Positions 28,288-39,394 of a stretch of DNA of 64,000 bases are shown piece by piece. The stretch comes from Tritrichomonas musculus (Eukaryota; Parabasalia; Tritrichomonadida; Tritrichomonadidae). A model generated the notes under the pieces. It was not told where the DNA came from. It did no database searches and saw nothing but the letters and a program-made list of their open reading frames with translations. Positions within the stretch are counted from its first letter, which is position 1, and each line of letters begins with the position of its first letter. The translations under genes and the position numbers were made by a program. Location of the stretch: contig JAPFFF010000011.1 in NCBI GenBank assembly GCA_039105265.1, positions 1,984,001 to 2,048,000 on the forward strand, given 5' to 3'.

Positions 28288-30180
28288 TTAATCGTATGCC
28301 AAACAATATTCATAAACTGGATTGTTTAAAATATGTGGACAGAATGGAAGTGGTTCCTTGTTTGGAATAAAGTTCTTCTTGAAAACGCCATCACAATGTT
28401 TGACATGAGATTCAAATCTAAACATATTTTTAGGTCCACGATGAGTGTATGAATGACATTTTGGACAAATATGTATTTGAGTTAGTTTTTCAGGATTCTT
28501 AATGTACATGATATGAATAATTTGGTCTTTCGAGAAAAGTAATGCAGAATGAGTTGGATAAGATTTATCGAAAAACCATTGTTCAGATAAGTCGTAATAT
28601 GAAGAATTATCAGTTTTAGTAAATTCATATATATTAATATTGAGATGATGCTTTTTAGCCAATTCTTCCATTTGTTCCATCGTTACTCCTTTAAATTCAT
28701 TGAGAATCTTTAATCCTTGTTTTGGAATTTTAGTTGTATATTCAATGTTATGTTCTTTGAGAAGTATTTTTTTAGCAACCTTAGTTCGTTCCTTTATTTG
28801 ATATTTTTGAGTATATGCAAGTTTATGTATTTCAACATTATTTACAATTATGATATCACTCAAACAGATTGCTAAAAATCGGTAGAAACATAATTTATCA
28901 TCTTCATTGTCAGCAATAATGCATTTACTTCTAAAAAATTCAATTGGTAAATCTTTAATATGTCCGGTTACTTTTCGCATTCTCGAAACAGTAAATGAAA
29001 TTGAACCAACGATTGTTAATTTAGTTGATGAAGTTGATGTTTCATATGAATTGAGATTCGATTCAATATACATTTTAACATAATCAAGGTCCTGTAATGA
29101 TGATATTATTATAGGAATTGTAGATTGATAATTTTTCCAATTAATATTTCGTGCTTCATATTCGAAATGGTCCTTTTCTTCATTCTCCAAATCATGAACA
29201 GGAGTTTCAAATACACCAGATAATTGGAAATGAATTTTGAATGGTTTGAGTTCTCTATCAAATACTTGTTGCAATGATTCGAAGATTTGATTTAATGATG
29301 AGATTTGATTGAAATAATAAATAACAATTGGGGAGCCATTGTATTCCTCTTTATCAACATAATCTTTATCATATTTGGTATAATAATCCCAAACCTCAAC
29401 TGCTTTATCAAAATCATGTGGTTCATTAATCATAAGGTAATCATTGTGTTTTGATTTAAATTTATGATTGAATTTATCAAGATATTCATATAATTCTTCG
29501 TTTTCAGGAATGTAATATTCAAGTAAATGGGATTTATCTTTAATGAGTTTTGGTTCAATTTTCTTGAGAGTTGGTTTGGATTCATTGATTAAACGAATTG
29601 CATTATCAACCGCTTCATTTGCACGTTTAATTGCATCTTCGATTTCATAATGTCGTTTAATTTTATTTTGCTCTTGTTCAAAGTATTCAACATCAGATTC
29701 ATTTGGTTGTTCATCATAAAATGATTCACGATTTGCAATATTATTGTTATAATTTTGTTCATTTCGTTTATTCTGATATTCTTGATTGATTTGAGATTGT
29801 TGTTCATTAAAATAGTGAATATCAGATTCATTTGGTTGTTCATCATCATAAAATGATTCACGTTTTGATATGTTTTCATAATTTCGTTTATAAGATTCAT
29901 TTAATAATTGTTTGTGACGTTCTTGTTCATGAATAATGAAGTTATCAAGACCTTCTTCAAATTCATTATTATCTTTGAAATCAGGATTAATTATTTCTTG
30001 AGCGTTATGTTGATTTAGATATGTATATAATGTTCTGATATTTCGTAATTTAGCACCTCCTCGATATCGACGAGTATCTGCAATTTCAAGATTTTCATTA
30101 AGTCCTTGATTAATATTATTAATAGATTCAACAATATCGTTATTAGTAAAATCAATAAATGAATTTTGGTTGAAAGCCAT
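28288..30180 (-). CDS. N-terminal region of the Polinton DNA polymerase
   Basis: 630 residues from ATG 30180. Residues about 95-175 contain two repeats of RESFYDxEQPNESDxxYF with a coiled-coil tail. Residues about 390-430 contain SRMRKVTGHIKDLP and DDKLCFYRFLAICL, the pattern seen in the N-terminal domain of many Polinton polymerases before the exonuclease. A C2H2-type zinc finger (CPKCHSYTHRGPKNMFRFES, then HVKHC) lies near 580-605. It ends 24 bases before the exonuclease-polymerase frame. The N-terminal domain is thought to hold accessory or terminal-protein functions; here that is inference. Confidence 0.7.
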   Translation of the reverse strand: MAFNQNSFIDFTNNDIVESINNINQGLNENLEIADTRRYRGGAKLRNIRTLYTYLNQHNAQEIINPDFKDNNEFEEGLDNFIIHEQERHKQLLNESYKRNYENISKRESFYDDEQPNESDIHYFNEQQSQINQEYQNKRNEQNYNNNIANRESFYDEQPNESDVEYFEQEQNKIKRHYEIEDAIKRANEAVDNAIRLINESKPTLKKIEPKLIKDKSHLLEYYIPENEELYEYLDKFNHKFKSKHNDYLMINEPHDFDKAVEVWDYYTKYDKDYVDKEEYNGSPIVIYYFNQISSLNQIFESLQQVFDRELKPFKIHFQLSGVFETPVHDLENEEKDHFEYEARNINWKNYQSTIPIIISSLQDLDYVKMYIESNLNSYETSTSSTKLTIVGSISFTVSRMRKVTGHIKDLPIEFFRSKCIIADNEDDKLCFYRFLAICLSDIIIVNNVEIHKLAYTQKYQIKERTKVAKKILLKEHNIEYTTKIPKQGLKILNEFKGVTMEQMEELAKKHHLNINIYEFTKTDNSSYYDLSEQWFFDKSYPTHSALLFSKDQIIHIMYIKNPEKLTQIHICPKCHSYTHRGPKNMFRFESHVKHCDGVFKKNFIPNKEPLPFCPHILNNPVYEYCLAYD

Positions 30181-30429
30181 TTATCAAAAATAAAAAAGTG
30201 GAAAAAAATTAGTTTGAAAAAATTAAAATTTTATAACTTGTTCTCAGATTCATTCTGGAGCCCTTATTTATAATTAAATCCCGAATTAACTTTGAAATAA
30301 ATTTTAAAATGAGTGTTTAGCGCTTTATGACAGGCCTTGTTCTACAACAGATTATGAAGGCTAATTAAAATTTAAACCCTGTGGATAATTTTTTCGTTAA
30401 TTTTCAAAATGAGGTTTTGAGCTTGGTTC
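30181..30429. other. Spacer at the right end of element B
   Basis: AT-rich at first, then mixed sequence. The text AATTAAATCCCGAATTAACT at about 30282 resembles, inverted, the CGGGAT repeats at 15960-16106. No gene seen. Confidence 0.35.
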
Positions 30430-31635
30430 CTGGTATTGGGAGACCTGGAAAAATTATTCGACCCGCCATTCCGCACATACTATTACTACTAACGTGTCAA
30501 TAGAGCAAAAGCAAGATACTTTAGATTACTCAATGATGAAAGTATGAACAAGAGGAAAATTTTCACAATTATCAAGAATGAATTTGGTATTCCACGAAGT
30601 ACAATGGTTCGTTGGTCACGTAAATGGAAGTTAGATCCTTTTTATGATCCATGTGATACCAGTGTACATGGAACTTTCCACAGAATATTTACAGATGAGC
30701 AAGAGGAAAACATAGTGCAGTATATCGATTTAAATTACATTAAAATGGGCAAATATTTTTCAGATTTTTATTTTGAAACCATTATTTACAACGCTTTTGA
30801 CGAGATATATCCAAATCCCAAAACAGCTCCAAAATTTGAATGTAGTCCTGGTTTTATAAGCGATTTTAAAAACAGACACAGATTATCATCAAGATTAGCT
30901 CACTTTAGACAGAGGCCAGTTAACAAAACAGAGGAACAAATAGAAATTGAAATTCAGAGTTTCAGATCACAAGTCTCAAATTTAATTGAAAAAGTTCGAA
31001 ATACAAATGAAGTAGTACTCAACGCAGATGAAACAGGATTTCAAGTGTTACCGACAACAATCAGAACTTGGGCATTCAAAAATGATAAGAACATAAGTAT
31101 TAACGTTTACGAAAATGACAAAGATAGGGTTTCCATAATGGCGACTATTACATCAGAATATAAAAAATTACCACTTTTTATTATAGCTAAAGCAAACGAT
31201 GAAGATGAAGCAGAAGAACAAATCGGTGAACTTATTGAAAACAATACATTTACTTTTTCTGAGAAGTCTTATATGAATGCTACATGTTTTTCAAAATACT
31301 TACATTTTTTAAGAGAACAAATCCCGATACACAAAAAAATTCACTTAATTATCGATAGTTATTCGTCTCACACCAGCAAACTCGCAAAACAAACAGCAAA
31401 CCTTTTAAATATCGAATTAATCTTTATTCCATCTCATTTCACAGACTTGTTGCAGCCATTAGATATAGCAATTTTCGCGCCACTCAAAAGTATGACAAAC
31501 TCAAAAATCAGAAGACTACTTTTAGACAATGATGAAAAAATTATAGGTATGAAAAGATCGCTATACTACTTACAAGAATCATGGAAAGATTTGCCAATAT
31601 TTACTTTGATGAATGCCTGGGATCAATATCTTTAA
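30430..31635 (+). pseudogene. Pogo-type DDE transposase gene, damaged at the 5' end
   Basis: The main open frame runs from ATG 30544 to 31635 (363 residues). It has a helix-turn-helix start (NEFGIPRSTMVRWSRKW), a Tc5/CENP-B-like segment (SPGFISDFKNRH near 100) and a DDE_1 catalytic core with D162 (NADETG), D271 (IDSYSSH) and D307 (LLQPLD), a DD35D spacing. The codons before the ATG still look coding (RAKARYFRLLNDES), and further upstream the likely N-terminus (GRPGKIIRP at about 30443) is in another frame, so I infer a frameshift near 30490-30505. The C-terminus is shorter than in most pogo transposases. I found no convincing terminal repeats. Confidence 0.75.
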
Positions 31636-32839
31636 TCTTTTCAAAAGTCAAACTATATAAGAAAAAAACGTACAAAAGTTATATAATCTATGATATACAT
31701 ATAAATATATAAAGATATTTGCTTAATATTTAATAAAAATTTCTTATTGAAAAAAAATCGTTATTAATGTTTTATGATTTTAAAATTGATTTTTGCAGCT
31801 CAGCCCCCTGAATCAAATTAAACTAAATTTAGCATATCTTTATTAAATTAAAAGTACAATATTTAAATGCAATTATAATCTAAATAAATTCTTTATTTAT
31901 TTAGATATTTCAAAAAAATATGTAAAAAATTCATTAAAATGAACTTTTTAACAAAATATGAAATATTTATAAAATAACAAAATGCATAATTAATCATTAA
32001 TTACCAATATATATATAATAATTAATCATTATAAATTCAATCCATCCATCAGGTGGCTGGATTGGGTTATTTTCATAGGATACTTGTTTGTGTTATTATA
32101 ACTTATATAATTGATATTTTAAAGCATTTAAATAATAAATATATAAAATAATTGCACTAGAATATAATATCAAAATATTATTTAATAATTATTAATACAT
32201 AAAAAGATATACATATTTTTATAAACGTTAAAAATGTAAAGTTGGTGTCCGCACCTCTTTTTAAATAAAAAAATATAGAAAAAGTCGATGAATAATGAGA
32301 TTTATATTAAAAAAATGGTATAAATAAATTTAATATTATTTATAATTATATTATAACTATAAATATTGGGATTTAATTTGAATTTTTAATTAATAAAAAA
32401 ATTGCTAACGATTCAAAAAACAAAATTCGTTATAACTTGGGCATTAAATAATATAGGATATATTGATTTAAATCCCCAAAGATTTTATCCAAATATTGGT
32501 TAAATATAAAGAAAAACCTCATTTACATGTAAAATCAATAATAAACGGTCAAAATTCTGATAAAAAAAAAATTATTTCAAAAAAATTCAATGGGAATAAA
32601 AAGAATTGTCAGATTTTGAGAGAGAAAGTAATATTATTTGCGAGAAAATTTTCCAAAATTTTCTTCTTACGTTTACTCGTACGTTTATTCCGCAAAAAAA
32701 AAATGACAGTTAATTTGTCAGGGTATATAAAAAGTCAATAGACAAAAAATTATAAAATATTCAAAAACTTTTTCACCACACTAATATATTTTATTATAAC
32801 AAACAAACAAAATATTATAAATATAATATAAAATGAATA
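31636..32839. other. AT-rich spacer after the transposase
   Basis: No supported gene. A small imperfect hairpin (CAATCCATCCA pairing with TGGCTGGATTG) lies at 32038-32064. An 81-codon Lys-rich frame at 32496-32741 looks like chance translation of AT-rich DNA. The 3' end signals of the transposon and of the minus-strand GAF gene would lie here. Confidence 0.5.
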
Positions 32840-35800
32840 TTAATGAGCATCGAAAAGAGACATATTTCCCTCTTCTTCCTCTTCTTGATGTCTCCCAACG
32901 CACATTCTCAAGTTTTGTTTCTTCATCCACTCAACTTTTCCTGAGACAATGCTTGGTAATGCAGAAAACTTAGGCGAAGTTGCTGCCAACTCTTCAGCAA
33001 ATCTCACCATGATGGCCTGCGCTTTCAGTGTCACATTTGGGAGAGGTTCCTTTCCAAACGAAACAAGCCAGACTCCAAAAGATGAAATTGGTGCAAAAAA
33101 CAAAGAATTTTGTGCAACGTCCATTAAAAACCGTTTTAGAGCCAATTTGTGAAATTTATTTGCTAAATCAAGTTTCTTCATTTTCACTATGACATGGAAT
33201 GGCATCAAAGAGCCAAAGATTGTTTTTGGCATCTGCTCAAGCATCAGTTTTGTTATCTCAAGAAGTGTGTCAGATGGTGTGTTTGCAAAAAGATTGACAG
33301 CATCATCAGCAAGAAGGACTAAACTTGTGATAACTTTGGTTAGGCTTCTTTGTGGCGTTTCCTCTGTCACTGCTTGAGAAATGACCTTCTCGTATTGGAA
33401 GTTTGGATGCATCTGAGGCGTGCAATGAACAAGAAATGAAGAAAGTCCAATCGCGCAAAGTTCAATTGGAGTAAACATGCCAATCCAGCCGCTTTCTTTC
33501 AGTAAGTAATAGATGAAGTGGAGCGAATCAGTCATCATCATGAAAAGACCTGATTCTTCAGTTTTTGAGGCAAGAATACCGAGCCATTTGATCAGTAGGC
33601 CTTCTTCACATTGAAGACATTCAATAACATGAAACTTGTAGAAGAGGCGAAGTGAAACTGTGATCATTTCATTTGATGTTAGATGCGAACATTCAAAATC
33701 TTGTCCAGCTTCCTCGTCAACATCACTTTTTGCTGGAAGCATTGGATTGTTGGTGATTGACTGAGCTCGAGATTCAATCAAATTTGTTAGGAGATCAGCA
33801 AAGGACGCAAGAGCAGTGGATTTCTCCATGTTTAAGGCCGTTGGAATTTTGATTGAAGCAAATATCATTCTATCTCTTTCAAGATTGAATGTAGTGGGAT
33901 CCGTTTCAACAACATCGTTAAGGGGCGGATCAAATATTCTGATTTTGACATCTTTACCGAATAAATTTGTAAAAGCTGCCATCATAATTTGAAGTAATTT
34001 TGAAAACATTAATGGCGAAGCTAAACTATTTCCAAGTGCATGAAGTGAGCGAGTTGTAATCTGATACTTGTTCATTGAGCTGATTTTCATATGAAGAAGG
34101 ATCTGTCGAGCTGAATGATTTGAAAATGATTGAAGGATTGATGTTAAAAAAGGATCAAAAGGAAAAATTTGCAAAGAATCATCATCGAGCTGTTCATCAA
34201 ATGAAGGAAGATCTTTTCTAGCGGAATTGCTGTTATTACTGATTCCAACATTATTATTGATAAGAGCGTTTAAATTCATGAAAGATTTTGAATTTGAATT
34301 GGAATTTAAATTCAAATTATAACTAGAATTTCCAACTTTTTTGTTAAATGAATTAGTCGATTCAATCGCATTTGGATGGCTCTTTCTTGCTGATTGTATT
34401 ACAATCAATTTATCAGTATCCTTATGCGATTCGTTAGCTAAGTCGAAAAGAGAGGTTGTTGATTGATTTTCTTCATGAATGGATTTCATGGAAAGAGATA
34501 TGAATGGCATCTTTAGCTTTGAATGATTTGTGTGCTGAGTCATAGAATCGACAGATGGAACATGAAACGAAAAACTACGGCTTGACATTCCACCAAAGCC
34601 AACACGGCCAGCGTTTTGAGGAAGCGCTAAGGCTGACTGAGAAATGAGCAAACTATTCTCTTGGTACTGATCGTGCAGGTTTGAAATGAAATTTGACATT
34701 CCAACATCATCAATTGCTTGAATAATACGAGCCCTTTGAATTAAACCGTTTTCTTCCTCAGCTGTTTTTAATTGCAACAAATCTGCTGAAAATTCAATCA
34801 AGAATACTTTGTTTGTATCATCAAGCTTGATTGGAAAAACTAAAACAGCTCGATTTTCTCCGCTAGTTGCAGCTGTTGGCTTCATATTGCAAATTGCATC
34901 TAGAAGTTGAGGCTCTGAAGAAACAATTGTCATTTCAGGAAGTTGAATTAGTTTATCAACATCATAAACAAGAATTCTTAAAGAAACTTTTGGATTTAAT
35001 GAATCACAAAATCTTTGCATTTCAGAAAAAAAACGTTCTGTTCCGGCCGTTTCGATTGCTTTTAATGAAAAAACTGTTAAATTGTAAGATCGACTTGAAT
35101 TTTCGGAATTTGATGTCAATGACTCTTTTAACTTAGAGAGTTGGCAAGCTCTATATAGAAAAGGGCAGATACATTTTGACAACGTGGTAATTAATATACA
35201 TTCTTTTGCTGAAAAGAAAGTATTATAAGATCTATTATAAAGTGTTAAATTCATAGTAATGAATTTATCATATCGTAGAGGACTTGATAGCATAGCCCAT
35301 ACGCGCGGTTCAGTGATATCATCAACCTGAACAGAAAATTCAGGCTCTCTTCGAGGCAAAACATAATTCTGAGTTTCACTTGAAATTATCGCTTTTCCTA
35401 TCAAACCCAGATCAACTGGAAATGATCTATTCTGAATTTTTAATCCTGGAGTTTCCTCAAACATTGTATCATCAATGATACTGAACAAACGACAGGATGT
35501 TGCTGATGTGATAGAATTTCCAACTTCAGTAACTTTTTGTATCATGTCATGGGAATTCATTTCAGATGCAATTGATGATATTCCTTGAATTAATTGTCTT
35601 TGGTCTTCTTCAGTAACGGTAGTTATTGCTCGATGAACTTTTTCGATACATATTGCTAATATTTTAAATAAATAAAATAAAAGAACATTATCAACACCTG
35701 AAAAATTAGACTCTCTCAATTTATCAACAGCAACAAAAACAAAAGGTCGCTTATGATTTGGATGCTTAAATGGACATATGATTGCATTTCTTGAACCTTC

Positions 35801-36769
35801 AAAGAGGGATGTTTCAACAGCTACATCTAAAATTGGGGAACTTTTTGGATCTTGAATAATTTCGAATTTCATATTATTAACGCAATTAGCAATTAAACCT
35901 TGATGATTCAATGGAACAATAACGCGAACATTTCCATTCATGTGTATAAGCTCATCTGCTTGATCAGAACCTACAAATAAGCGAGCCCTCCTGGAATTAA
36001 TTAATCCTCCAGCATGAGTTTCTATTAAGTTAATTAAGCGAATGATATCATTGTCTTGAAAAGATTCTTCATAAAATGTTGTAAGATTTGCACATGATGT
36101 CATTGCCTTGAAAAATGACTTAAGAAGAATCTGTCGTGTTGGCGGAGAAACTGAAGATAAAACAAGTGGGTAAACTTGGTGAATAGATTTTAAATCAATT
36201 TTTAATGGATTTGAGTCAAAGATGTCTTCATTGCATAAAATTAGAAGAAATGAAAGGCCAGTGTCATTTAAATAATTAATAATAATATCTGGTTGCGAAA
36301 GTCTTAGAAACTGGGCTATTTTATTTAGAGTCGCAGAGTTTTTATCATCATTTATATTAACTTGAAAAGCATCTTCATTCTGGTTTGGTGGTGGCAAATC
36401 GGGAAGTGGCTGATTTTGAATAATTGATGATAGGGTAGAACGATTATTAAGTAATTTTGAGCATGCATTCAACCTATTTATTCTTTGGTTTTGTTGTTTT
36501 ATGCTTATTGGTTCTGAATTATTTTTAGCTTTAGATTTTGTATTATTATTAACAATTTTTGAAATAATCGAAGCCATTTTAGTTCGCTTATGATGTAATC
36601 TACTAACTTTTGATAGTAAATCATTAATTGTTATATCAAGTTTATTAACTTTAGTAACCATTGCTTCATATTCTAAATTATGTTTTTGATTTGTTTCCAG
36701 TGACACGCATGATAATTCATTAGATTCTAATTTAAATAATGGTATATTTTTTGCTTTATTATTTTCCAT
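32840..36769 (-). CDS. GAF-domain protein with a degenerate PDE-like C-terminus
   Basis: 1309 residues from ATG 36769. Residues about 245-375 look like a GAF domain (RRARLFVGSDQADELIHM, VIVPLNHQGLIANCV, SRNAIICPFKHPNHKRPFVF), and about 410-560 like a second one. A Ser/Asn-rich low-complexity segment follows (about 740-860). The C-terminal region (about 1040-1280) follows the helix pattern of class I cyclic nucleotide phosphodiesterases (FTPIELCAIGLSSFL near 1105), but where active enzymes have HNxxHA and HD metal ligands I see MTDSLH and VHC. I infer a non-catalytic, possibly nucleotide-sensing, scaffold. Large GAF-PDE families are known in trichomonads. The PDE relation is the less certain part. 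Confidence 0.6.
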   Translation of the reverse strand: MENNKAKNIPLFKLESNELSCVSLETNQKHNLEYEAMVTKVNKLDITINDLLSKVSRLHHKRTKMASIISKIVNNNTKSKAKNNSEPISIKQQNQRINRLNACSKLLNNRSTLSSIIQNQPLPDLPPPNQNEDAFQVNINDDKNSATLNKIAQFLRLSQPDIIINYLNDTGLSFLLILCNEDIFDSNPLKIDLKSIHQVYPLVLSSVSPPTRQILLKSFFKAMTSCANLTTFYEESFQDNDIIRLINLIETHAGGLINSRRARLFVGSDQADELIHMNGNVRVIVPLNHQGLIANCVNNMKFEIIQDPKSSPILDVAVETSLFEGSRNAIICPFKHPNHKRPFVFVAVDKLRESNFSGVDNVLLFYLFKILAICIEKVHRAITTVTEEDQRQLIQGISSIASEMNSHDMIQKVTEVGNSITSATSCRLFSIIDDTMFEETPGLKIQNRSFPVDLGLIGKAIISSETQNYVLPRREPEFSVQVDDITEPRVWAMLSSPLRYDKFITMNLTLYNRSYNTFFSAKECILITTLSKCICPFLYRACQLSKLKESLTSNSENSSRSYNLTVFSLKAIETAGTERFFSEMQRFCDSLNPKVSLRILVYDVDKLIQLPEMTIVSSEPQLLDAICNMKPTAATSGENRAVLVFPIKLDDTNKVFLIEFSADLLQLKTAEEENGLIQRARIIQAIDDVGMSNFISNLHDQYQENSLLISQSALALPQNAGRVGFGGMSSRSFSFHVPSVDSMTQHTNHSKLKMPFISLSMKSIHEENQSTTSLFDLANESHKDTDKLIVIQSARKSHPNAIESTNSFNKKVGNSSYNLNLNSNSNSKSFMNLNALINNNVGISNNSNSARKDLPSFDEQLDDDSLQIFPFDPFLTSILQSFSNHSARQILLHMKISSMNKYQITTRSLHALGNSLASPLMFSKLLQIMMAAFTNLFGKDVKIRIFDPPLNDVVETDPTTFNLERDRMIFASIKIPTALNMEKSTALASFADLLTNLIESRAQSITNNPMLPAKSDVDEEAGQDFECSHLTSNEMITVSLRLFYKFHVIECLQCEEGLLIKWLGILASKTEESGLFMMMTDSLHFIYYLLKESGWIGMFTPIELCAIGLSSFLVHCTPQMHPNFQYEKVISQAVTEETPQRSLTKVITSLVLLADDAVNLFANTPSDTLLEITKLMLEQMPKTIFGSLMPFHVIVKMKKLDLANKFHKLALKRFLMDVAQNSLFFAPISSFGVWLVSFGKEPLPNVTLKAQAIMVRFAEELAATSPKFSALPSIVSGKVEWMKKQNLRMCVGRHQEEEEEGNMSLFDAH

Positions 36770-36990
36770 TTGTTTGATGCTAGAACAACACTTTGTTTTT
36801 TTAAAAAAAAAACGTTAAAATTTTCTACATTAATGTTAAAAAAGGAGTTAACTAAGCTAAAGAAATGTTAAATATTGTCAAGTACAATATTTTTTATAAT
36901 CAAATACTTTCATACTTTTTTAAAAGAGAGCCACTCTTAGAGAGAATAAACCTATACTTTTATTTACAAATTAGTTCAAATTAGTTTTGG

Positions 36991-37025
36991 GCATTTTCAA
37001 ATTGAGAATGACATTCTCAAAATGC
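36991..37025. repeat. Hairpin between divergent genes
   Basis: TTGAGAATG and CATTCTCAA (37002-37020) form a 9-bp stem around one base, and GCATTTT/AAAATGC just outside can extend it. It lies about midway in the 430-bp gap between the divergent GAF and glycosyltransferase-like genes, so it could be a protein-binding site for either. Confidence 0.5.
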
Positions 37026-37200
37026 AATAATATAAGTCATAAAAAGCTGTATTTGGTTCCAAAAGCATTTTATTTTTTCATAAAGAAGGGCGCAAAATTA
37101 GAATTCTATTACTTTTGAATTCATAAGCTCTTTATTGATTTGAAAATTTGAGACTATTAGAAATAATTTCAAATAACGAACCATTTTGAAATTCAAACTC

Positions 37201-38406
37201 ATGAATGATTTCAGGCTTCATCAATCAAGAGAAAGATTTTACCAATTATCGACTATTATATTTTCGATAACTTTTTTATTTTTTATTCACCCCATATATC
37301 AATTATATTTTCGTTGGCTAGTTATCCCACAACAGAGAAATATTTGCTTATATTATGGATTCTATGATGAAGTATTTGATGCATCTCATTTAGATGTAAC
37401 CACTTCATTAAAAGAATATGATAAATGCAAACCCTGCAATTTTATTCCACATAATGGAAAAGCAACGCCAAATAGCTCAGGAAGAGATGCAATTTTAAGT
37501 TTTGGGGCAAACAAATTGTACGGCTTGTTCCCTTTTGTTAGGTCATTGCGAACAACTGGCTCAAAATGTAGGTTTTTTATTCTTGTTAATTCTCAAGCTT
37601 TAAGACGATACTCAAATTTTTATTATCAAAATGCTAATGAATGTGGAGTAGAATTCATTGATATCGGTCCAGTTGAAATTACTCGAAAAGCAGCAATGTT
37701 CTTTAGATATTACTTATTCCGAAAGTTTCTAATTAAAAATCGAGAAAAAATCGATAGAGTTATTTTTTGTGATTTGTACGACACAGTTTTTCAACATGAT
37801 CCTTTTACTACAGAATTTGGAAATACATTATATTTTACAGATGAAGAAACTGCTATTCGAGATAACATGCTGAATTCAAGATGGCTAAACAGTGTCTACA
37901 GATATTTTAAAAAGCATCCGGATCCTGATTTTCCCATTAGTTTTGATAAAAAATCAAAAAAGAAAATATATCAAAGTAATATTATAAATGGCGGCCTTCA
38001 GGCTGGAACAGTTCCACTTTTGATTAAATTTTGTACAGTAATGCTTAAAACTGGAAACAAGCTCAAGATGGAGTTACTCTTTAATGATCAAGGTTTTTTA
38101 AATTTAATGATTCATTCTGGTTGTTTTAAAAACAAATTCAATTATACGATTGTTCCGCTAAAAACAGATCTTTTTGCATCAATTTCACATTATGCAGATG
38201 TTATTGAAACAGAAAAATCAATTAAACCAATATTTGGTCAAACAGGTAAAGATGGTACAGTTCCAGGCGTCTTACATCAGTATGACAGATCGCCTAAAGT
38301 GCGAACCCAACTAATTAAGGCTTGCCCGAACGACTTAAATTTAACTGATTATATGAGAAGTAGGAAAAAGAGATATTATATTTTTAAACATGGCTTTAAT
38401 TTTTGA
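37201..38406 (+). CDS. Type II membrane glycosyltransferase-like protein
   Basis: 401 residues from ATG 37201; the codons before it have no ATG. A hydrophobic anchor at about residues 15-35 (TIIFSITFLFFIHPIYQLYF) follows a short cytoplasmic tail, the usual plan of Golgi glycosyltransferases. The lumenal part has RVIFCDLYDTVFQHDPF (about 198-215), a DxD-like region as in GT-A proteins of the DVVFQxDPF type, then IINGGLQAGTV (about 260) and HQYDR (about 360), which fit the NGGxxAG and late His motifs. It would transfer sugars in the secretory pathway; the donor is unknown. I could not place it in a named GT family. Confidence 0.6.
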   Translation: MNDFRLHQSRERFYQLSTIIFSITFLFFIHPIYQLYFRWLVIPQQRNICLYYGFYDEVFDASHLDVTTSLKEYDKCKPCNFIPHNGKATPNSSGRDAILSFGANKLYGLFPFVRSLRTTGSKCRFFILVNSQALRRYSNFYYQNANECGVEFIDIGPVEITRKAAMFFRYYLFRKFLIKNREKIDRVIFCDLYDTVFQHDPFTTEFGNTLYFTDEETAIRDNMLNSRWLNSVYRYFKKHPDPDFPISFDKKSKKKIYQSNIINGGLQAGTVPLLIKFCTVMLKTGNKLKMELLFNDQGFLNLMIHSGCFKNKFNYTIVPLKTDLFASISHYADVIETEKSIKPIFGQTGKDGTVPGVLHQYDRSPKVRTQLIKACPNDLNLTDYMRSRKKRYYIFKHGFNF

Positions 38407-39394
38407 AATATGAAATGATTATCCCTCTTTGCTTGTTCTGTAGGGTATAGAAAAAATTCCGAAAATAATTGTAAATAATTATCTAAGTATCAATTGTAAT
38501 AATTATATAAATGTATTTTACTAATAATTCTTTTTTGGCTTTAATTAATGTATTTTATTTGGCATCATTTATACCTTATTTGATTTTAAAATCCATCAAG
38601 TTTTTTCCGATATGGGAATTGAAAATATATCAACATTGAATTAAACAGTCAATATTGTATTTGCTCACACTATTATTCTATTCAAAATAATACTATGATA
38701 TTATTATTTATTCAGCCGGATTCACATATTTTGATTTATTTTTATCATACTTTAAATTAAAAAAATAAATTGTGAATCAGTAATTTCTTCAGATGATGTA
38801 TTTGGTTTCCGCATAACTTTAAAAACAAAGTTTTGTTTAAGTTAATAATTATTATTAAAATTCATATAATCATTTGCTTTTTGAGAATTATGGTTAAAAA
38901 TATTCAAAAAATCATGAGGATTTCTAATTCATTAATCTTCTACAAGCATGACAATTTTTATTTCAATGAATATCCATTTTGTTTTATCATTCATTTAACT
39001 TTTTACTTGTTATAAATTGCTCACTTACAAATTAAAATAATGTAATTTAGTATTGCCGATTCTTGAATTCAAATGATTTCAATTACAACGTTATTATTTA
39101 AGAATTCTTTTTTGTATTATTTAAACACTCAAATTCACTATGTTTGTTTTTTCTTATTTTTACTAGCATAAAAAATAATTTACACTACTAAGAATGCGAT
39201 TATATTTATTTCATTTTATCATATTTAATTTAACAAATGTTTTATATTTTTTGCTCACTGATTCAAAGTCTTTGCAAAATTTAGGTGCAAAAATCATATA
39301 AGAAAAATGTGAATCTCTTGTGCATTAGTCACAGTTATTATTTAAATTTTATATTCATTTGATATTTAAATAATCATTATCTTCTTTGATGAAA
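38407..39394. other. AT-rich spacer
   Basis: About 1 kb, no supported gene. A 60-codon frame at 38833 looks like chance. Decayed 3' sequence of the channel relic may reach into its right part. Confidence 0.45.

Larger units (their letters stand above)
16470..30280. mobile_element. Polinton-like element B, atypical gene set
   Basis: About 13.8 kb with a protein-primed family B DNA polymerase on the minus strand at the right and four other genes at the left, two of them giant and related to each other. Integrase, packaging ATPase, protease and double-jelly-roll capsid genes are not visible. Either those were lost or they lie outside the block. Both limits are approximate: a weakly similar CGGGAT-TTAATT text occurs at about 15975 and, inverted, near 30282, but I cannot prove terminal repeats. 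Nearly all frames are long and open, so the copy looks young, with about one apparent break. It is less AT-rich than element A, suggesting a different lineage. Confidence 0.65.

Noticed and set aside
32496-32741. 81-codon Lys-rich frame
   Set aside because: No domain, low complexity, and it lies in a non-coding AT-rich gap.
38833-39015. 60-codon hydrophobic frame
   Set aside because: Random AT-rich translation; no signal peptide logic, neighbours or homology seen.
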